From the NCBI GenBank assembly GCA_021776915.1, contig JAIQZU010000045.1, forward strand, positions 1-36,388: 36,388 nt of DNA, written 5' to 3'. Source of the DNA: Candidatus Scalindua sp. (lineage in GTDB: Bacteria > Planctomycetota > Brocadiia > Brocadiales > Scalinduaceae). Positions 15,906-25,127 of this stretch are shown piece after piece. Position 1 is the first letter of the stretch. Each line of letters begins with the position of its first letter. Both the position numbers and the translations under genes were made by a program. The notes under the pieces are model-generated. The model saw nothing but the letters and a program-made list of their open reading frames with translations. It had not been told where the DNA came from and did no database searches.

Positions 15906-18518
15906 ATGGGTATTTTTACAAAAATTTTTGGCACTGCCAGTGATCGGGTTTTGAAAAGTCTGAAGCCGATGCTGGATCATATAAATTCACTTGAAAGTAA
16001 TTTGCAGACTTTAACCGATGCTGAACTCAGGCAAAAGACAGATAAGTTCAAGGAAAGACTTGCCGCTGGAGAGACGCTGGATGACCTTTTACCGGAGGCT
16101 TTTGCCGTCGCTAGAGAGGCCAGCAGAAGAATATTATTAGTACCCAATGCAGACAGCCCGGACAAAACCATGAGGCATTTTGATGTCCAGATGATAGGGG
16201 GTATAGTATTGCACCGGGGAAACATTACAGAAATGACAACTGGAGAAGGTAAAACACTTGTTGCAACGTTACCGGCATATCTCAATGCACTGGAAGGCAA
16301 AGGAGTTCACATCGTTACCGTAAACGATTATCTTGCCAATAGAGATATGAATTGGATGTTGCCGATGTATGAGTTTCTGGGTCTTACAGCAGGCGCAATA
16401 CAAAGCAACCAGAGCTATGATGAAAAGATGGCTGCTTATAGAGCCGATATCACATACGGCACAAATAATGAATTTGGTTTTGATTACCTGCGGGATAACA
16501 TGAGGGTACACCGCGAAGAACAGGTACAGGGAAAGCTGAACTATGCTATCGTTGACGAAGTTGACAGTATCTTGATAGATGAAGCCCGAACACCACTCAT
16601 AATCTCAGGACCATCTGAAGAATCAACAGAAAAATACTATGTAGCTGACAAAATTGCCAGGAAGTTGAAACTTGGAAAACATTATGAAATGAAAGAAAAG
16701 GAAAAGAGTGCGCACTTGACTGATGAAGGAACCGTTGTTGTCGAAAGGGAACTTGGCGTTGACAGTATATATTCAGACATTAACATGGACTGGCCTCACT
16801 ACATTGAACAGAGCCTGCGCGCCCACTCACTGTTTAATAGAGACACAGATTACGTTGTCCAGGGAAAAGACGTTATCATAGTCGACGAATTTACCGGAAG
16901 ATTGATGGAAGGCAGGATGTGGAGCGACGGACTCCATCAGGCAATCCAGGCAAAGGAACGTTTAAAGATAAAAGAAGAGAGTCAGACACTTGCCACAATT
17001 ACGCTTCAGAACTTTTTTCGTCTTTATGATAAACTTGCAGGAATGACTGGTACGGCTTCTACCGAAGCGGCTGAATTCTCCAAGATATACGGACTGGAAG
17101 TAGACGTTATACCAACAAACAAACCCTTGCATCGTCAAAACCATCCGGACAGGATTTATGGTACGGCAAAAGAAAAAGAAACTGCAATAATCGAAGAAAT
17201 AGCTGAAATGCACGAAAAGGGCCGGCCTGTCCTTGTAGGGACTATATCAATAGAAAAATCTGAAATGTTCAGTAAAGCGCTCAGCAGGCGTGGAATAGAC
17301 CACGAGGTACTCAATGCAAAACATCATGAACGGGAAGCCTCAATAATCTCAAAAGCAGGCCAAAAAGAAAATGTTACTATCGCAACAAATATGGCAGGGA
17401 GGGGAACTGATATTGTCCTGGGAGAAGGAGTAAGAGAGCTGGGAGGCCTTCACGTAATAGGAACAGAAAGACATGAAGCACGACGTATTGACAATCAATT
17501 GCGAGGCCGTACAGGACGCCAGGGAGACCCTGGTTCATCACGGTTTTACGTCTCACTCGAAGATGACCTGATGCGCATATTTGCGCCGGAAAGAGTAGGT
17601 AATATACTGAAGAAATTTGGTATGACAGATGGTATGGCAATAGAACATTCCATGGTATCCAAATCAATCGAAAGGGCACAAAAAAAGGTAGAACAGCATA
17701 ATTTTGAAATACGCAAAAACCTGCTCGAGTATGACGAGGTGATGGACGAACAGAGGAAGACTATTTATACGTGGCGGCAAAGGGTTCTTGAACAGGAAGC
17801 TATCAAGGAAAATTTATTTAAAATGATTGAAGAGAGCATTCTTGAAGCAGTAGATTACAAGCTAGACCCGAAATTACACAGCTCCGAATGGGATCTGGAC
17901 GGTCTGGCAAAATGGTATAAGCAGAAATTCGGTATAACCCTCGAATCAAAAATATCCGATGCAGAAGCAAAAGAAGATATTGAGGATTTATTAATTGATA
18001 CTGCCTGTAACGCTTATGAAGAAAAAGAGAAGGAAATTGGTAAAGAAGAACTCAGGAAAATTGAACAAATTCTCCTGCTTGAGAAAGTCGATACCAAATG
18101 GAAAGATCATCTATACGCAATGGACCACTTGAAATCGGGAATAGGCTTGAGAGGTTATGCCCAGGTTGATCCAAAAATAGAATATAAGCGTGAGGCGCTG
18201 ATAATGTTCGAGAGCATGATGTCATCAATCAGGGAAGAAGTCACTGACCTTATATTTAAGTTACGGGTCAGGCCCGAAACAATAGAAGATAGTTATAAAA
18301 ATGTATGGAATGCTGACAACTTTGTCTATCAAGACTCTTTAAATACCTTACCGGAATATCCAACCCCTAAAAGAGAACGAGTTGATGCAACAACAACCAA
18401 TAGTGGTCAGAGCGAACAGAGGCCTGGACCAATACGCGTCGCTGTTAAGGTCGGCAGAAACCAGCCTTGCCCCTGCGGAAGCGGGAAAAAACACAAACAA
18501 TGCTGTGGTAAAAACTGA
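15906..18518 (+). CDS. secA: Preprotein translocase ATPase SecA
   Basis: Motor ATPase of the Sec pathway, 870 residues, cycling between cytosol and the SecYEG channel. Walker A is TGEGKT at residues 112-117. The DEAD-type box appears in VDEVDSILIDEARTPLIISG. The second helicase domain has ATNMAGRGTDI and the arginine-finger region QLRGRTGRQGDPG. The C-terminal zinc SEC-C tail is complete, with Cys855, Cys857, Cys866 and Cys867 in PCPCGSGKKHKQCC, which implies SecB or ribosome interaction. Length is normal. The start has no Shine-Dalgarno motif, but MGIFTKIFGTASDR is family-like. It is first in a secA-waaA-metK run. Confidence 0.98.
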   Translation: MGIFTKIFGTASDRVLKSLKPMLDHINSLESNLQTLTDAELRQKTDKFKERLAAGETLDDLLPEAFAVAREASRRILLVPNADSPDKTMRHFDVQMIGGIVLHRGNITEMTTGEGKTLVATLPAYLNALEGKGVHIVTVNDYLANRDMNWMLPMYEFLGLTAGAIQSNQSYDEKMAAYRADITYGTNNEFGFDYLRDNMRVHREEQVQGKLNYAIVDEVDSILIDEARTPLIISGPSEESTEKYYVADKIARKLKLGKHYEMKEKEKSAHLTDEGTVVVERELGVDSIYSDINMDWPHYIEQSLRAHSLFNRDTDYVVQGKDVIIVDEFTGRLMEGRMWSDGLHQAIQAKERLKIKEESQTLATITLQNFFRLYDKLAGMTGTASTEAAEFSKIYGLEVDVIPTNKPLHRQNHPDRIYGTAKEKETAIIEEIAEMHEKGRPVLVGTISIEKSEMFSKALSRRGIDHEVLNAKHHEREASIISKAGQKENVTIATNMAGRGTDIVLGEGVRELGGLHVIGTERHEARRIDNQLRGRTGRQGDPGSSRFYVSLEDDLMRIFAPERVGNILKKFGMTDGMAIEHSMVSKSIERAQKKVEQHNFEIRKNLLEYDEVMDEQRKTIYTWRQRVLEQEAIKENLFKMIEESILEAVDYKLDPKLHSSEWDLDGLAKWYKQKFGITLESKISDAEAKEDIEDLLIDTACNAYEEKEKEIGKEELRKIEQILLLEKVDTKWKDHLYAMDHLKSGIGLRGYAQVDPKIEYKREALIMFESMMSSIREEVTDLIFKLRVRPETIEDSYKNVWNADNFVYQDSLNTLPEYPTPKRERVDATTTNSGQSEQRPGPIRVAVKVGRNQPCPCGSGKKHKQCCGKN

Positions 18519-18591
18519 TGAGCCGGTAACTACTACAGCTTTAATATCAAAATCTTTACATTATAATTCAAAATATCAATGAACTTACAAG

Positions 18592-19905
18592 ATGCCATTA
18601 ATCTTTGATTCAATTTATTTAACCGCATCTTTATTAGGCTCACCGTATTTACTATTCAAAATATTAACAAGCAAACGCTATCGTTCAGGTTTGAATCAGA
18701 GATTCGGGATAACAACAAAAAGGACAGGCAGCAAACCGGGTATCTGGGTACATGGAGCATCTGTAGGTGAAATTATTACTGCGAAAAGTATTATAGAGAG
18801 GATTGATAAGGAATTCCCGGAATGGGAGACCTTTATATCAGCTACAACAAATACCGGTTTCTCGGTGGCTGAAAGATATTTTTCTGATAAAGCTGTTTTC
18901 TATTTCCCTGCCGACCTGAGCTGGATAACAAAAAAGGTCCTTCTAAAAAAAAGGCCAGGCTTTATTCTCCTGGTCGAACTTGAAATATGGCCGAATTTTT
19001 TAATATCAGCTTATAAGAAAAACATTCCCGTAATCATAGTTAACGGAAGGATATCCAATAGATCTCTTATGGCATACCGAGCTATCAGTCACATTTCTAA
19101 GGATTTTCGTAATAGCCTGACCAGTGAAATGAACACTTATTGCGCCAGAACTGAGATTGATGCACAGCGTTTTCGTGATCTCGGAATTCCCGGTAAACAA
19201 GTCTTTGTTACCGGCACCATGAAATATGACAACATTCCAACCCATATTGACGAAAATATCAGCAGGGAATTTGCAAATTTATTCCACATTAAGGACAATG
19301 ATTTAGTGCTTATAGGTGGAAGTACACATGCGGGTGAGGAAGAAATCTTAATCAGGGTCTTTGAAAGGCTGAATGAAACCTTTCCGGATTTAAAATTAAT
19401 CATAGTTCCAAGACATATCGAAAGAACCGGAGACGTTTCCAGGTTGATAGAAAAGATGGGTTTTATACCCGTATTGAAAACACAGTTAGAAGACTCTAAA
19501 TATAACTGGCAAAACACAAAGAAAGAAATTATATTAATTGATACTGTTGGTGAGTTAGGAAAGATATATTCGTTGGCAAATTATGTTTTTGTTGGAAAAA
19601 GTCTTGTGCCATCCGGAGGCCAGAATATGATGGAGCCGGCAGGGTTGGGGAAGCCGGTGGTTTTTGGTCCGCATACATTCAACTTTAAAGAAGAAGCAGG
19701 CCTCCTGCTTAAAAACGATGCCGCCAGAATGGTTGAGACTGAGGATGAACTTTTTAAAACAATTGAATTCTTTATCAGGAATCCTGATGCGGCTAAAGAG
19801 ATGGGGCTTAAAGCACAAAAGGTAGTTAATGAAAAAAGAGGCAGTACCGAGAAAAATATAGAAATAATAGGAAAAATTTTAGGAAAGGAAAAGAGGATCA
19901 AATGA
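18592..19905 (+). CDS. waaA: 3-deoxy-D-manno-octulosonic acid (Kdo) transferase
   Basis: GT30 glycosyltransferase of 437 residues that adds Kdo from CMP-Kdo to lipid A precursor at the inner membrane. It implies a lipopolysaccharide outer membrane. The N-terminus is a hydrophobic anchor, followed by [10 protein letters not shown] (residues 51-60), which contains the catalytic Glu60. The C-terminal GT-B half has [10 protein letters not shown] and [20 protein letters not shown]. It starts 73 bases after secA with no clear ribosome site. Its TGA overlaps the metK ATG by four bases (ATGA), so waaA and metK are translationally coupled. Confidence 0.95.
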   Translation: MPLIFDSIYLTASLLGSPYLLFKILTSKRYRSGLNQRFGITTKRTGSKPGIWVHGASVGEIITAKSIIERIDKEFPEWETFISATTNTGFSVAERYFSDKAVFYFPADLSWITKKVLLKKRPGFILLVELEIWPNFLISAYKKNIPVIIVNGRISNRSLMAYRAISHISKDFRNSLTSEMNTYCARTEIDAQRFRDLGIPGKQVFVTGTMKYDNIPTHIDENISREFANLFHIKDNDLVLIGGSTHAGEEEILIRVFERLNETFPDLKLIIVPRHIERTGDVSRLIEKMGFIPVLKTQLEDSKYNWQNTKKEIILIDTVGELGKIYSLANYVFVGKSLVPSGGQNMMEPAGLGKPVVFGPHTFNFKEEAGLLLKNDAARMVETEDELFKTIEFFIRNPDAAKEMGLKAQKVVNEKRGSTEKNIEIIGKILGKEKRIK

Positions 19906-21071
19906 AAAAAGGAAAACATTTATTTACTTCTGAATCAGTATCCATGGGACACCCGGACAAGATTGCCGATCAGATATCCGATGCTGTATTGGATGCAATT
20001 TTAGCACAGGACCCAATGTCGCGTGTTGCATGCGAAACACTGGTAACAACCGGCATGGTAATGGTCGCCGGCGAAATAACTACTACGGCTATTATAGATG
20101 TGCCGGCTATAGTCAGGCAGACTATTAAAGATATAGGCTATTGCGATTCATCTATGGGATTTGATTACCAGACATGTGCTGTTTTGACGTCACTTGACAA
20201 GCAATCTCCGGATATTTCACAGGGAGTCTCTGAAGGTGCGGGTCTGCATAGTGAACACGGCGCCGGAGACCAGGGAATGATGTTTGGTTTCGCCTGTAAC
20301 GAAACAGAAGAGTTTATGCCTTTTCCAATCTGCATGTCTCACCGTTTAGTAAAGAGACTTGCGGAGCAGAGACAAATCGGAGACCTCACATATCTTCGGC
20401 CTGATGGCAAATCACAGGTAACGGTTGAGTACAATGACAGCCAGCCGGTAAGGGTGGATGCGGTTGTTATCTCCAGCCAGCACGCACCTGACATTTCGCA
20501 TGATCAGATTAAAGAAGACATACTTGAAAAGGTTATAAAAGAAGTTATTCCAGAAAAATTTCTGGATGACAAAACCAAATATTATATAAACCCTACCGGT
20601 CGTTTCGTAGTAGGAGGTCCGCAGGGAGACTGTGGCCTGACCGGAAGGAAGATAATTGTTGATACTTATGGCGGCAGGGCGAGGCATGGTGGTGGAGCCT
20701 TTTCCGGAAAAGATCCGTCGAAAGTTGACCGCAGCGCCGCCTATGCTGCACGTTATGTCGCTAAAAATATTGTGGCTGCAGGACTCGCAGATACCTGCGA
20801 GGTTCAGTTATCTTATGCTATTGGTGTTGCCAAGCCTATGTCAATCCTGGTTTCAACGGAGCACACGGCCAAGATTCCTGAATCAAAGATAGAAGAGCTG
20901 GTTGACAAACATTTCGATCTCACACCAAAGGGCATTATAGATCATCTACAGTTGAGAAGGCCTATTTACCAGATTACGGCCAGTCACGGCCATTTCGGCC
21001 GATCCGAAGATTCATTCTCATGGGAGAAAACGGACAAAGCAGAGATTTTGAAAAAAGAGGCAGGTCTTTAA
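19902..21071 (+). CDS. metK: S-adenosylmethionine synthetase
   Basis: Methionine adenosyltransferase of 389 residues, making S-adenosylmethionine from ATP and methionine. Signatures are complete: [34 protein letters not shown], and the phosphate-binding loop [16 protein letters not shown]. Length is typical. AGGAAAAGAGGATCAA before the ATG provides a ribosome site within the end of waaA. No SAM riboswitch is seen, as expected for a gene inside an operon. ahcY, the next enzyme of the methyl cycle, lies 2.7 kb away on the other strand beyond an accessory cassette. Confidence 0.97.
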   Translation: MKKGKHLFTSESVSMGHPDKIADQISDAVLDAILAQDPMSRVACETLVTTGMVMVAGEITTTAIIDVPAIVRQTIKDIGYCDSSMGFDYQTCAVLTSLDKQSPDISQGVSEGAGLHSEHGAGDQGMMFGFACNETEEFMPFPICMSHRLVKRLAEQRQIGDLTYLRPDGKSQVTVEYNDSQPVRVDAVVISSQHAPDISHDQIKEDILEKVIKEVIPEKFLDDKTKYYINPTGRFVVGGPQGDCGLTGRKIIVDTYGGRARHGGGAFSGKDPSKVDRSAAYAARYVAKNIVAAGLADTCEVQLSYAIGVAKPMSILVSTEHTAKIPESKIEELVDKHFDLTPKGIIDHLQLRRPIYQITASHGHFGRSEDSFSWEKTDKAEILKKEAGL

Positions 21072-21138
21072 TAGAAGCTTTATAAGGTGACTCCATTCAT
21101 CCCGTGGGAAAGGCCATGCAAGAACAATAAATAGTGCT

Positions 21139-21172
21139 TGCCCCCGTCCGTATTGGCACGGACGGGCGGCGA
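21139..21172. repeat. REP-like palindrome after metK
   Basis: CCCGTCCGT at 21143-21151 pairs perfectly with ACGGACGGG at 21158-21166 across ATTGGC. It sits between the convergent ends of metK and the 324-aa gene. It might act as a bidirectional transcription stop, but no T-run adjoins it. Similar palindromes are at 7031 and 28431. Confidence 0.5.
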
Positions 21173-21192
21173 ACCTTTAAGCGAGTATATCC

Positions 21193-22167
21193 CTAATTAT
21201 TACTAACCAAGAAACCTTTTATTATGTTTCTCGCTTTCTTTTTCCAACCTGCTCTATGAATCACTCTTTCAAAATTATTACCGAATCTACCAGATAATAG
21301 CTCTAGCCGACTTCTCACACTTAACTCTTCCCAATTCTCATGCATAATATAAATTGCATTACCATATCTAATATTTTCGAAAACAACTAAGTCTTCTCTT
21401 ATTAATGCTCCAAAATATCTTTGAAAGCCACTGTTTCCATATATCAATTTTGTTGGCTTCAATTTTAATAGAAAATCATATCTATCACCGACGATATTTT
21501 CTTGTTCCTTAGTTGGTTTTGTATCCCTGAATAACCTTTGAATGGCCTCTTCTTTAGTACCAGGTGGCAATATTTCCCATGAAAGCTGTATACTTTCTAC
21601 GTAATCAGTTATGGTAGAATCAGCAGCTTCAATACCACACTGATATAAATTTTCTTGTAATAGATTTAAGCATTCTAACAATCTATCATCAAAATTATCA
21701 GATTCTTTATCTAAGACTTCACTCACTTCAAATTTAATTGTATAATTTTCTAAATTGGGTGACGTGTCAAGAAATTCGATTTTTATTTCAGATAATCTTG
21801 GTGAATGAGACTCAACCTGATACCTTTCTCGAATCCATGTGACTTCATGAGTACCATTATAGCTATCACCCCAATTGGGGGCTTCAAATGTTACGGGATA
21901 GGTTTCTTTTGGTAAATCCTTTCTTTTTTCTTCGTAACCAAAAATGTTTATATTACTATATTTGCCTCTGTCAGAATGTGGAATTATCTCATTAGGTTTT
22001 TTAATTTCATCATTTTCAAATTTTACACCTAAATGCTTTAATTCCTCATTTAATAAAGCTTCTCTTGAATAAGTAATCAGACATCCTGCAACAATGTATC
22101 TACTATTTATCTTCGATAGTTTTGTTCTGACATTAGTAGGTATTTTCCTCAGATTTTTCTTTAACAT
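21193..22167 (-). CDS. 324-aa protein of unknown function in the XRE/ImmA cassette
   Basis: Soluble protein with no signal peptide. The N-terminus is basic (MLKKNLRKIPTNVRTKLSKI). The middle is acidic and rich in beta-strand-like patterns. The C-terminal 70 residues form a compact module including LVVFENIRYGNAIYIMHENW, then ELSVRSRLELL, then FERVIHRAGWK. I believe similar C-terminal modules occur in other uncharacterised accessory proteins, but I cannot name a family. ATG 22167 is chosen over an upstream ATG at 22209 because AAGGAAAC lies 5 bases before it. It is preceded by the 35-aa ORF and lies downstream of the operator-promoter at 22485-22513. An effector role is inference from context alone. 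Confidence 0.7.
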   Translation of the reverse strand: MLKKNLRKIPTNVRTKLSKINSRYIVAGCLITYSREALLNEELKHLGVKFENDEIKKPNEIIPHSDRGKYSNINIFGYEEKRKDLPKETYPVTFEAPNWGDSYNGTHEVTWIRERYQVESHSPRLSEIKIEFLDTSPNLENYTIKFEVSEVLDKESDNFDDRLLECLNLLQENLYQCGIEAADSTITDYVESIQLSWEILPPGTKEEAIQRLFRDTKPTKEQENIVGDRYDFLLKLKPTKLIYGNSGFQRYFGALIREDLVVFENIRYGNAIYIMHENWEELSVRSRLELLSGRFGNNFERVIHRAGWKKKARNIIKGFLVSNN

Positions 22168-22282
22168 AATTGTTTCCTTCGTAAAAAAATAAAAATATAA
22201 AATGTTCATCGTAACTATTAACTTAGTGAATCATAAGCAAGTTTGTCCTGGTTGTGACACCCACAACCAGGACAATAGTTTA

Positions 22283-22390
22283 CTAACGACACTTGCTAGG
22301 CTTTGAACGAGGATGAGATTTTACTCTCACTGTTTTTGGCCCAGGCTTTTTGTCGTCTCGTACTTGACGAGGTTTTTTACTACAGCCCAT
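22283..22390 (-). CDS. 35-aa very basic small protein
   Basis: The sequence starts MGCSKKPRQVRDDKKPGPK and ends KPSKCR, with about ten Lys/Arg and two cysteines. AGGGAGGG six bases before the ATG is an excellent ribosome site. The frame is open further upstream to 22513, but that extension would cross the promoter, so the short form is the real one. It is the first gene after the minus-strand promoter, 115 bases ahead of the 324-aa gene. The unusual composition, strong ribosome site and placement argue for a real gene; its role is unknown. It could bind nucleic acid or metal, or act as a partner of the 324-aa protein. Confidence 0.6.
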   Translation of the reverse strand: MGCSKKPRQVRDDKKPGPKTVRVKSHPRSKPSKCR

Positions 22391-22484
22391 TTTAGCCCTC
22401 CCTATAAATGTAATGGGTGAAAGCCCATTGCTCTTGAAGCTTTTTTGCTCCACTATTATGAAATATAGCACAAATATTTGGTAC

Positions 22485-22513
22485 ATTATATATTGACCCA
22501 AGGTCAATGTCAA
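22485..22513 (-). promoter_or_regulatory. Consensus promoter with palindromic operator
   Basis: On the minus strand TTGACA (22508-22513), exactly 17 bases, then TATAAT (22485-22490): a perfect sigma70 promoter. The spacer contains the perfect palindrome TTGACC-N3-GGTCAA (22493-22507). A half site, TTGACC, recurs at 22522-22527 next to the divergent promoter. This is the expected layout for repression by the XRE protein encoded at 22598. Confidence 0.8.
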
Positions 22514-22543
22514 ATAAATAATTGACCACAGGGGGATTTATAT

Positions 22544-22571
22544 TTGACTTGCCAGATTATGTTTATATACT
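22544..22571 (+). promoter_or_regulatory. Promoter of the XRE/ImmA operon
   Basis: TTGACT at 22544-22549, a 16-base spacer, and TATACT at 22566-22571. A transcript would start about 20 bases before the XRE ATG, just upstream of its AAAGGAG ribosome site. It lies 31 bases from the divergent promoter, so one regulator could control both. Confidence 0.65.
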
Positions 22572-22597
22572 TAACAGAAAGAAAGGAGAGCAAATAG

Positions 22598-22927
22598 ATG
22601 GAAAACTTTGCTACAGAAATTGGAGCTAGAATAAAAAACAAAAGAGCGAACCTCAAAATAACCCAAAGGGGATTAGCAGAAAAAGTAGGGATTAGTGCCT
22701 CAGCAATCAATAAATTTGAAAAAGGTGAAAAAAAACCATCAACTACTGTCCTACTAAAGATTGCTGAAGTTTTGGATACCACTACAGACTATATGCTACT
22801 TGGCACCAAGGAAGATGAAGTTAGTGTCGCTTTCAGGGGGTTTAGTAAATTAAGCGATAAAGATAAAGACATAGTGAGAAACCTTTTAGGTTCACTTCAA
22901 GAGAAAAATAAAGAAGAAAATAAATGA
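22598..22927 (+). CDS. XRE-family repressor (ImmR-like)
   Basis: DNA-binding protein of 109 residues. A Cro/CI-type helix-turn-helix covers residues 5-65: RIKNKRANLKITQRGLAEKV, then the recognition helix region GISASAINKFEKGEKKPS. The C-terminal 40 residues are charged and may mediate dimerisation or serve as the protease target. AAAGGAG lies 8 bases before the ATG. The stop overlaps the metallopeptidase start (ATGA). Its likely operator is the TTGACC palindrome in the divergent control region. The arrangement matches repressor-protease pairs of mobile elements such as ImmR/ImmA of ICEBs1; that it controls the divergent genes is inference. Confidence 0.88.
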   Translation: MENFATEIGARIKNKRANLKITQRGLAEKVGISASAINKFEKGEKKPSTTVLLKIAEVLDTTTDYMLLGTKEDEVSVAFRGFSKLSDKDKDIVRNLLGSLQEKNKEENK

Positions 22928-23703
22928 ATTCAAAATATTACGCAAAAGACCTCATAAAAGAATTAAAAATTACAAATATACCTGTAAACCTTACTCAGAT
23001 TGCCAATGTTAAAGATATAAAAATTGAGGAGGTTGATGCAGAAGGATTTGAAGGGATTTTGATTGTTAAAAATAATTCTGCAGTAATTGGTATAAACAGG
23101 AAAATTAGAGAATCAGGTCGCAAAAGATTTACCATTGCCCATGAAATCGGCCACTATCACATTCCAGGGCATATTTCAAATAGCAAACAAAACTTTTCTT
23201 GCACAAGCATTAACATGACTACATACGACGAAAAGGACAGAAAAGAATATGAAGCAAATGAATTTGCCAGTGAATTGCTAATGCCGGAGGAGATTTTTAA
23301 GGAAAAGATTAAACATGAAGACCTTAGCTATAAAATGCTTCAAGACTTAACCAAAGAATTTGACACAACTCTCACAGCCACAGGTAGAAGGTATGTAGAA
23401 TTTAGCGGATATTATGCTATGGTTTTCTCGACAAATTCAAAAATTATGTGGTTTTCCAAAGGAGATGACTTTCCCTATTATATTAGCCCTGGCAAACTTA
23501 GTGAAGACTCGGTAGCTATAGATTTTTTTAAAAAGGAAGAAGTACCCAACACTTTTCAATCAGTACTGGCATCCGCATGGTTAGATGATTACCGACAAAA
23601 AGGCGACATGGAAATTGAGGAATTATCTATACCATTGCCTTACTATAATAGTGTTTTGAGTTTCCTTTATGCGGTATATGAGGAAGAGGAATATTTAGAA
23701 TAA
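22924..23703 (+). CDS. ImmA/IrrE-family metallopeptidase
   Basis: Zinc peptidase of 259 residues. The HExxH motif is HEIGH at residues 73-77 and the following EYEANEFASELLMP carries the third ligand typical of this family. The remaining 130 residues include FSGYYAMVFSTNSKIMWFSK and an acidic C-terminus, possibly a sensing domain. In ICEBs1 the homologue ImmA cleaves the repressor ImmR; in Deinococcus, IrrE cleaves DdrO. Its four-base overlap with the XRE gene makes that protein the obvious substrate. The signal that would trigger cleavage is unknown. Confidence 0.9.
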   Translation: MNSKYYAKDLIKELKITNIPVNLTQIANVKDIKIEEVDAEGFEGILIVKNNSAVIGINRKIRESGRKRFTIAHEIGHYHIPGHISNSKQNFSCTSINMTTYDEKDRKEYEANEFASELLMPEEIFKEKIKHEDLSYKMLQDLTKEFDTTLTATGRRYVEFSGYYAMVFSTNSKIMWFSKGDDFPYYISPGKLSEDSVAIDFFKKEEVPNTFQSVLASAWLDDYRQKGDMEIEELSIPLPYYNSVLSFLYAVYEEEEYLE

Positions 23704-23750
23704 AACTGAGAAGCAAACCTGTTTTCCGACAAAGTTCTTCAGAATACTTT

Positions 23751-25127
23751 CTAGTACCTGTAAGTTTCCGGTTTAAAAGGACCTTCTACGGGTGTACTGA
23801 TGTATTCAGACTGCTGTTGCGTCATTTTAGTAATCACTCCTCCAAAACCCTTAACCATTTCAGCAGCAACCTCCTCGTCCAGTTTCTTGGGAAGGACCTT
23901 CACGTAAACAGGCTCACGTTCAGACTCGGATTTGTCTGCCCACGCTTCCTTGTAGAGTAACATCTGTGCAAGTACCTGATTTGTGAATGAACCATCCATG
24001 ACACGGGATGGATGGCCGGTTGCGTTACCAAGGTTTACAAGGCGTCCTTCAGAGAGAAGAATAATGTAGTCTTCAGCATCGTCAGATCGGTAGATCTTAT
24101 GTACCTGCGGTTTTACCTCTTCCCACCTCCAGTTGTCACGCATGAACTTGGTATCGATCTCGAGGTCAAAGTGGCCAATGTTACAAACAATAGCCCCTCG
24201 CTTAACTGAGGCCAACATGTGACGGTCACATACGTCTACGTTACCTGTAGTTGTTACGATCAAGTCGGTCTTTTCCAGCAACTGTTTATCGATGCATTCG
24301 GCAGAGCCGTTATTGTTTCCCTCTTTGTATGGAGAGACGACTTCATATCCATCCATGCATGCCTGCATACCACAAATGGGGTCAATCTCGGAGATCTTTA
24401 CGATCATCCCTTCCTGACACAAACTCTGAGCAGAACCCTTGCCTACATCGCCGTAACCAACAACGAGAGCTTTTTTACCGGAAAGCAGAGCATCTGTACC
24501 TCGCTTAATGGCGTCATTTAAGCTATGGCGGCAGCCATACTTGTTATCATTTTTAGATTTAGTTACGGAATCGTTGACGTTGATTGCAGGAACCTTAAGC
24601 TCACCTTTTGCCATCATGTCAAACAGCCGGTGAACTCCGGTAGTAGTCTCTTCCGTTATACCGTGAACCTTATCAAGCATCTGAGGATACTTCTCGTGAG
24701 CCATAGCTGTGAGGTCACCACCGTCATCAAGCAATATATTGGCATCCCATGGTTGGCCATCTTTAAGAATGGTCTGTTCGATACACCATTCACCCTCTTC
24801 TTCTGTCTGCCCCTTCCAGGCGTAGACGGCAATGCCGGCAGCAGCCATGGCTGCGGCGGCATGATCTTGAGTGGAAAAGATATTACATGAAGACCATCGA
24901 ACTTCTGCGCCGAGGGCACGGAGGGTTTCGATCAATACGGCTGTCTGGATCGTCATGTGAATACAACCAATAATTTTAGCGCCCTTAAGAGGCCGCTCTT
25001 TTTCATATCTTTTTCTGAGGTTCATCAAACCGGGCATTTCAGCCTCGGCGAGGGTGATCTCACGGCGTCCCCAGTCAGCCAGACTGATGTCGGCTACTTT
25101 GTAATCCTGCGTAAGTGTAGTAGTCAT
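23751..25127 (-). CDS. ahcY: Adenosylhomocysteinase
   Basis: S-adenosylhomocysteine hydrolase of 458 residues: SAH to adenosine plus homocysteine, using bound NAD. The NAD fold has [15 protein letters not shown]. Substrate and catalytic regions are typical: [37 protein letters not shown] and [11 protein letters not shown]-like sequence. It ends in PFKPETYRY, the conserved C-terminal tail that completes the neighbouring subunit's NAD site. GGAATATGAT precedes the ATG. It is convergent with the ImmA gene 47 bases away. No SAH riboswitch is recognisable in the 387-base upstream region. Confidence 0.97.
   Translation of the reverse strand: MTTTLTQDYKVADISLADWGRREITLAEAEMPGLMNLRKRYEKERPLKGAKIIGCIHMTIQTAVLIETLRALGAEVRWSSCNIFSTQDHAAAAMAAAGIAVYAWKGQTEEEGEWCIEQTILKDGQPWDANILLDDGGDLTAMAHEKYPQMLDKVHGITEETTTGVHRLFDMMAKGELKVPAINVNDSVTKSKNDNKYGCRHSLNDAIKRGTDALLSGKKALVVGYGDVGKGSAQSLCQEGMIVKISEIDPICGMQACMDGYEVVSPYKEGNNNGSAECIDKQLLEKTDLIVTTTGNVDVCDRHMLASVKRGAIVCNIGHFDLEIDTKFMRDNWRWEEVKPQVHKIYRSDDAEDYIILLSEGRLVNLGNATGHPSRVMDGSFTNQVLAQMLLYKEAWADKSESEREPVYVKVLPKKLDEEVAAEMVKGFGGVITKMTQQQSEYISTPVEGPFKPETYRY

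Noticed and set aside
22391-22513. Upstream extension of the small basic ORF to an ATG at 22513
   Set aside because: It would overlap the perfect minus-strand promoter and its operator, and has no ribosome site; the ATG at 22390 has AGGGAGGG.
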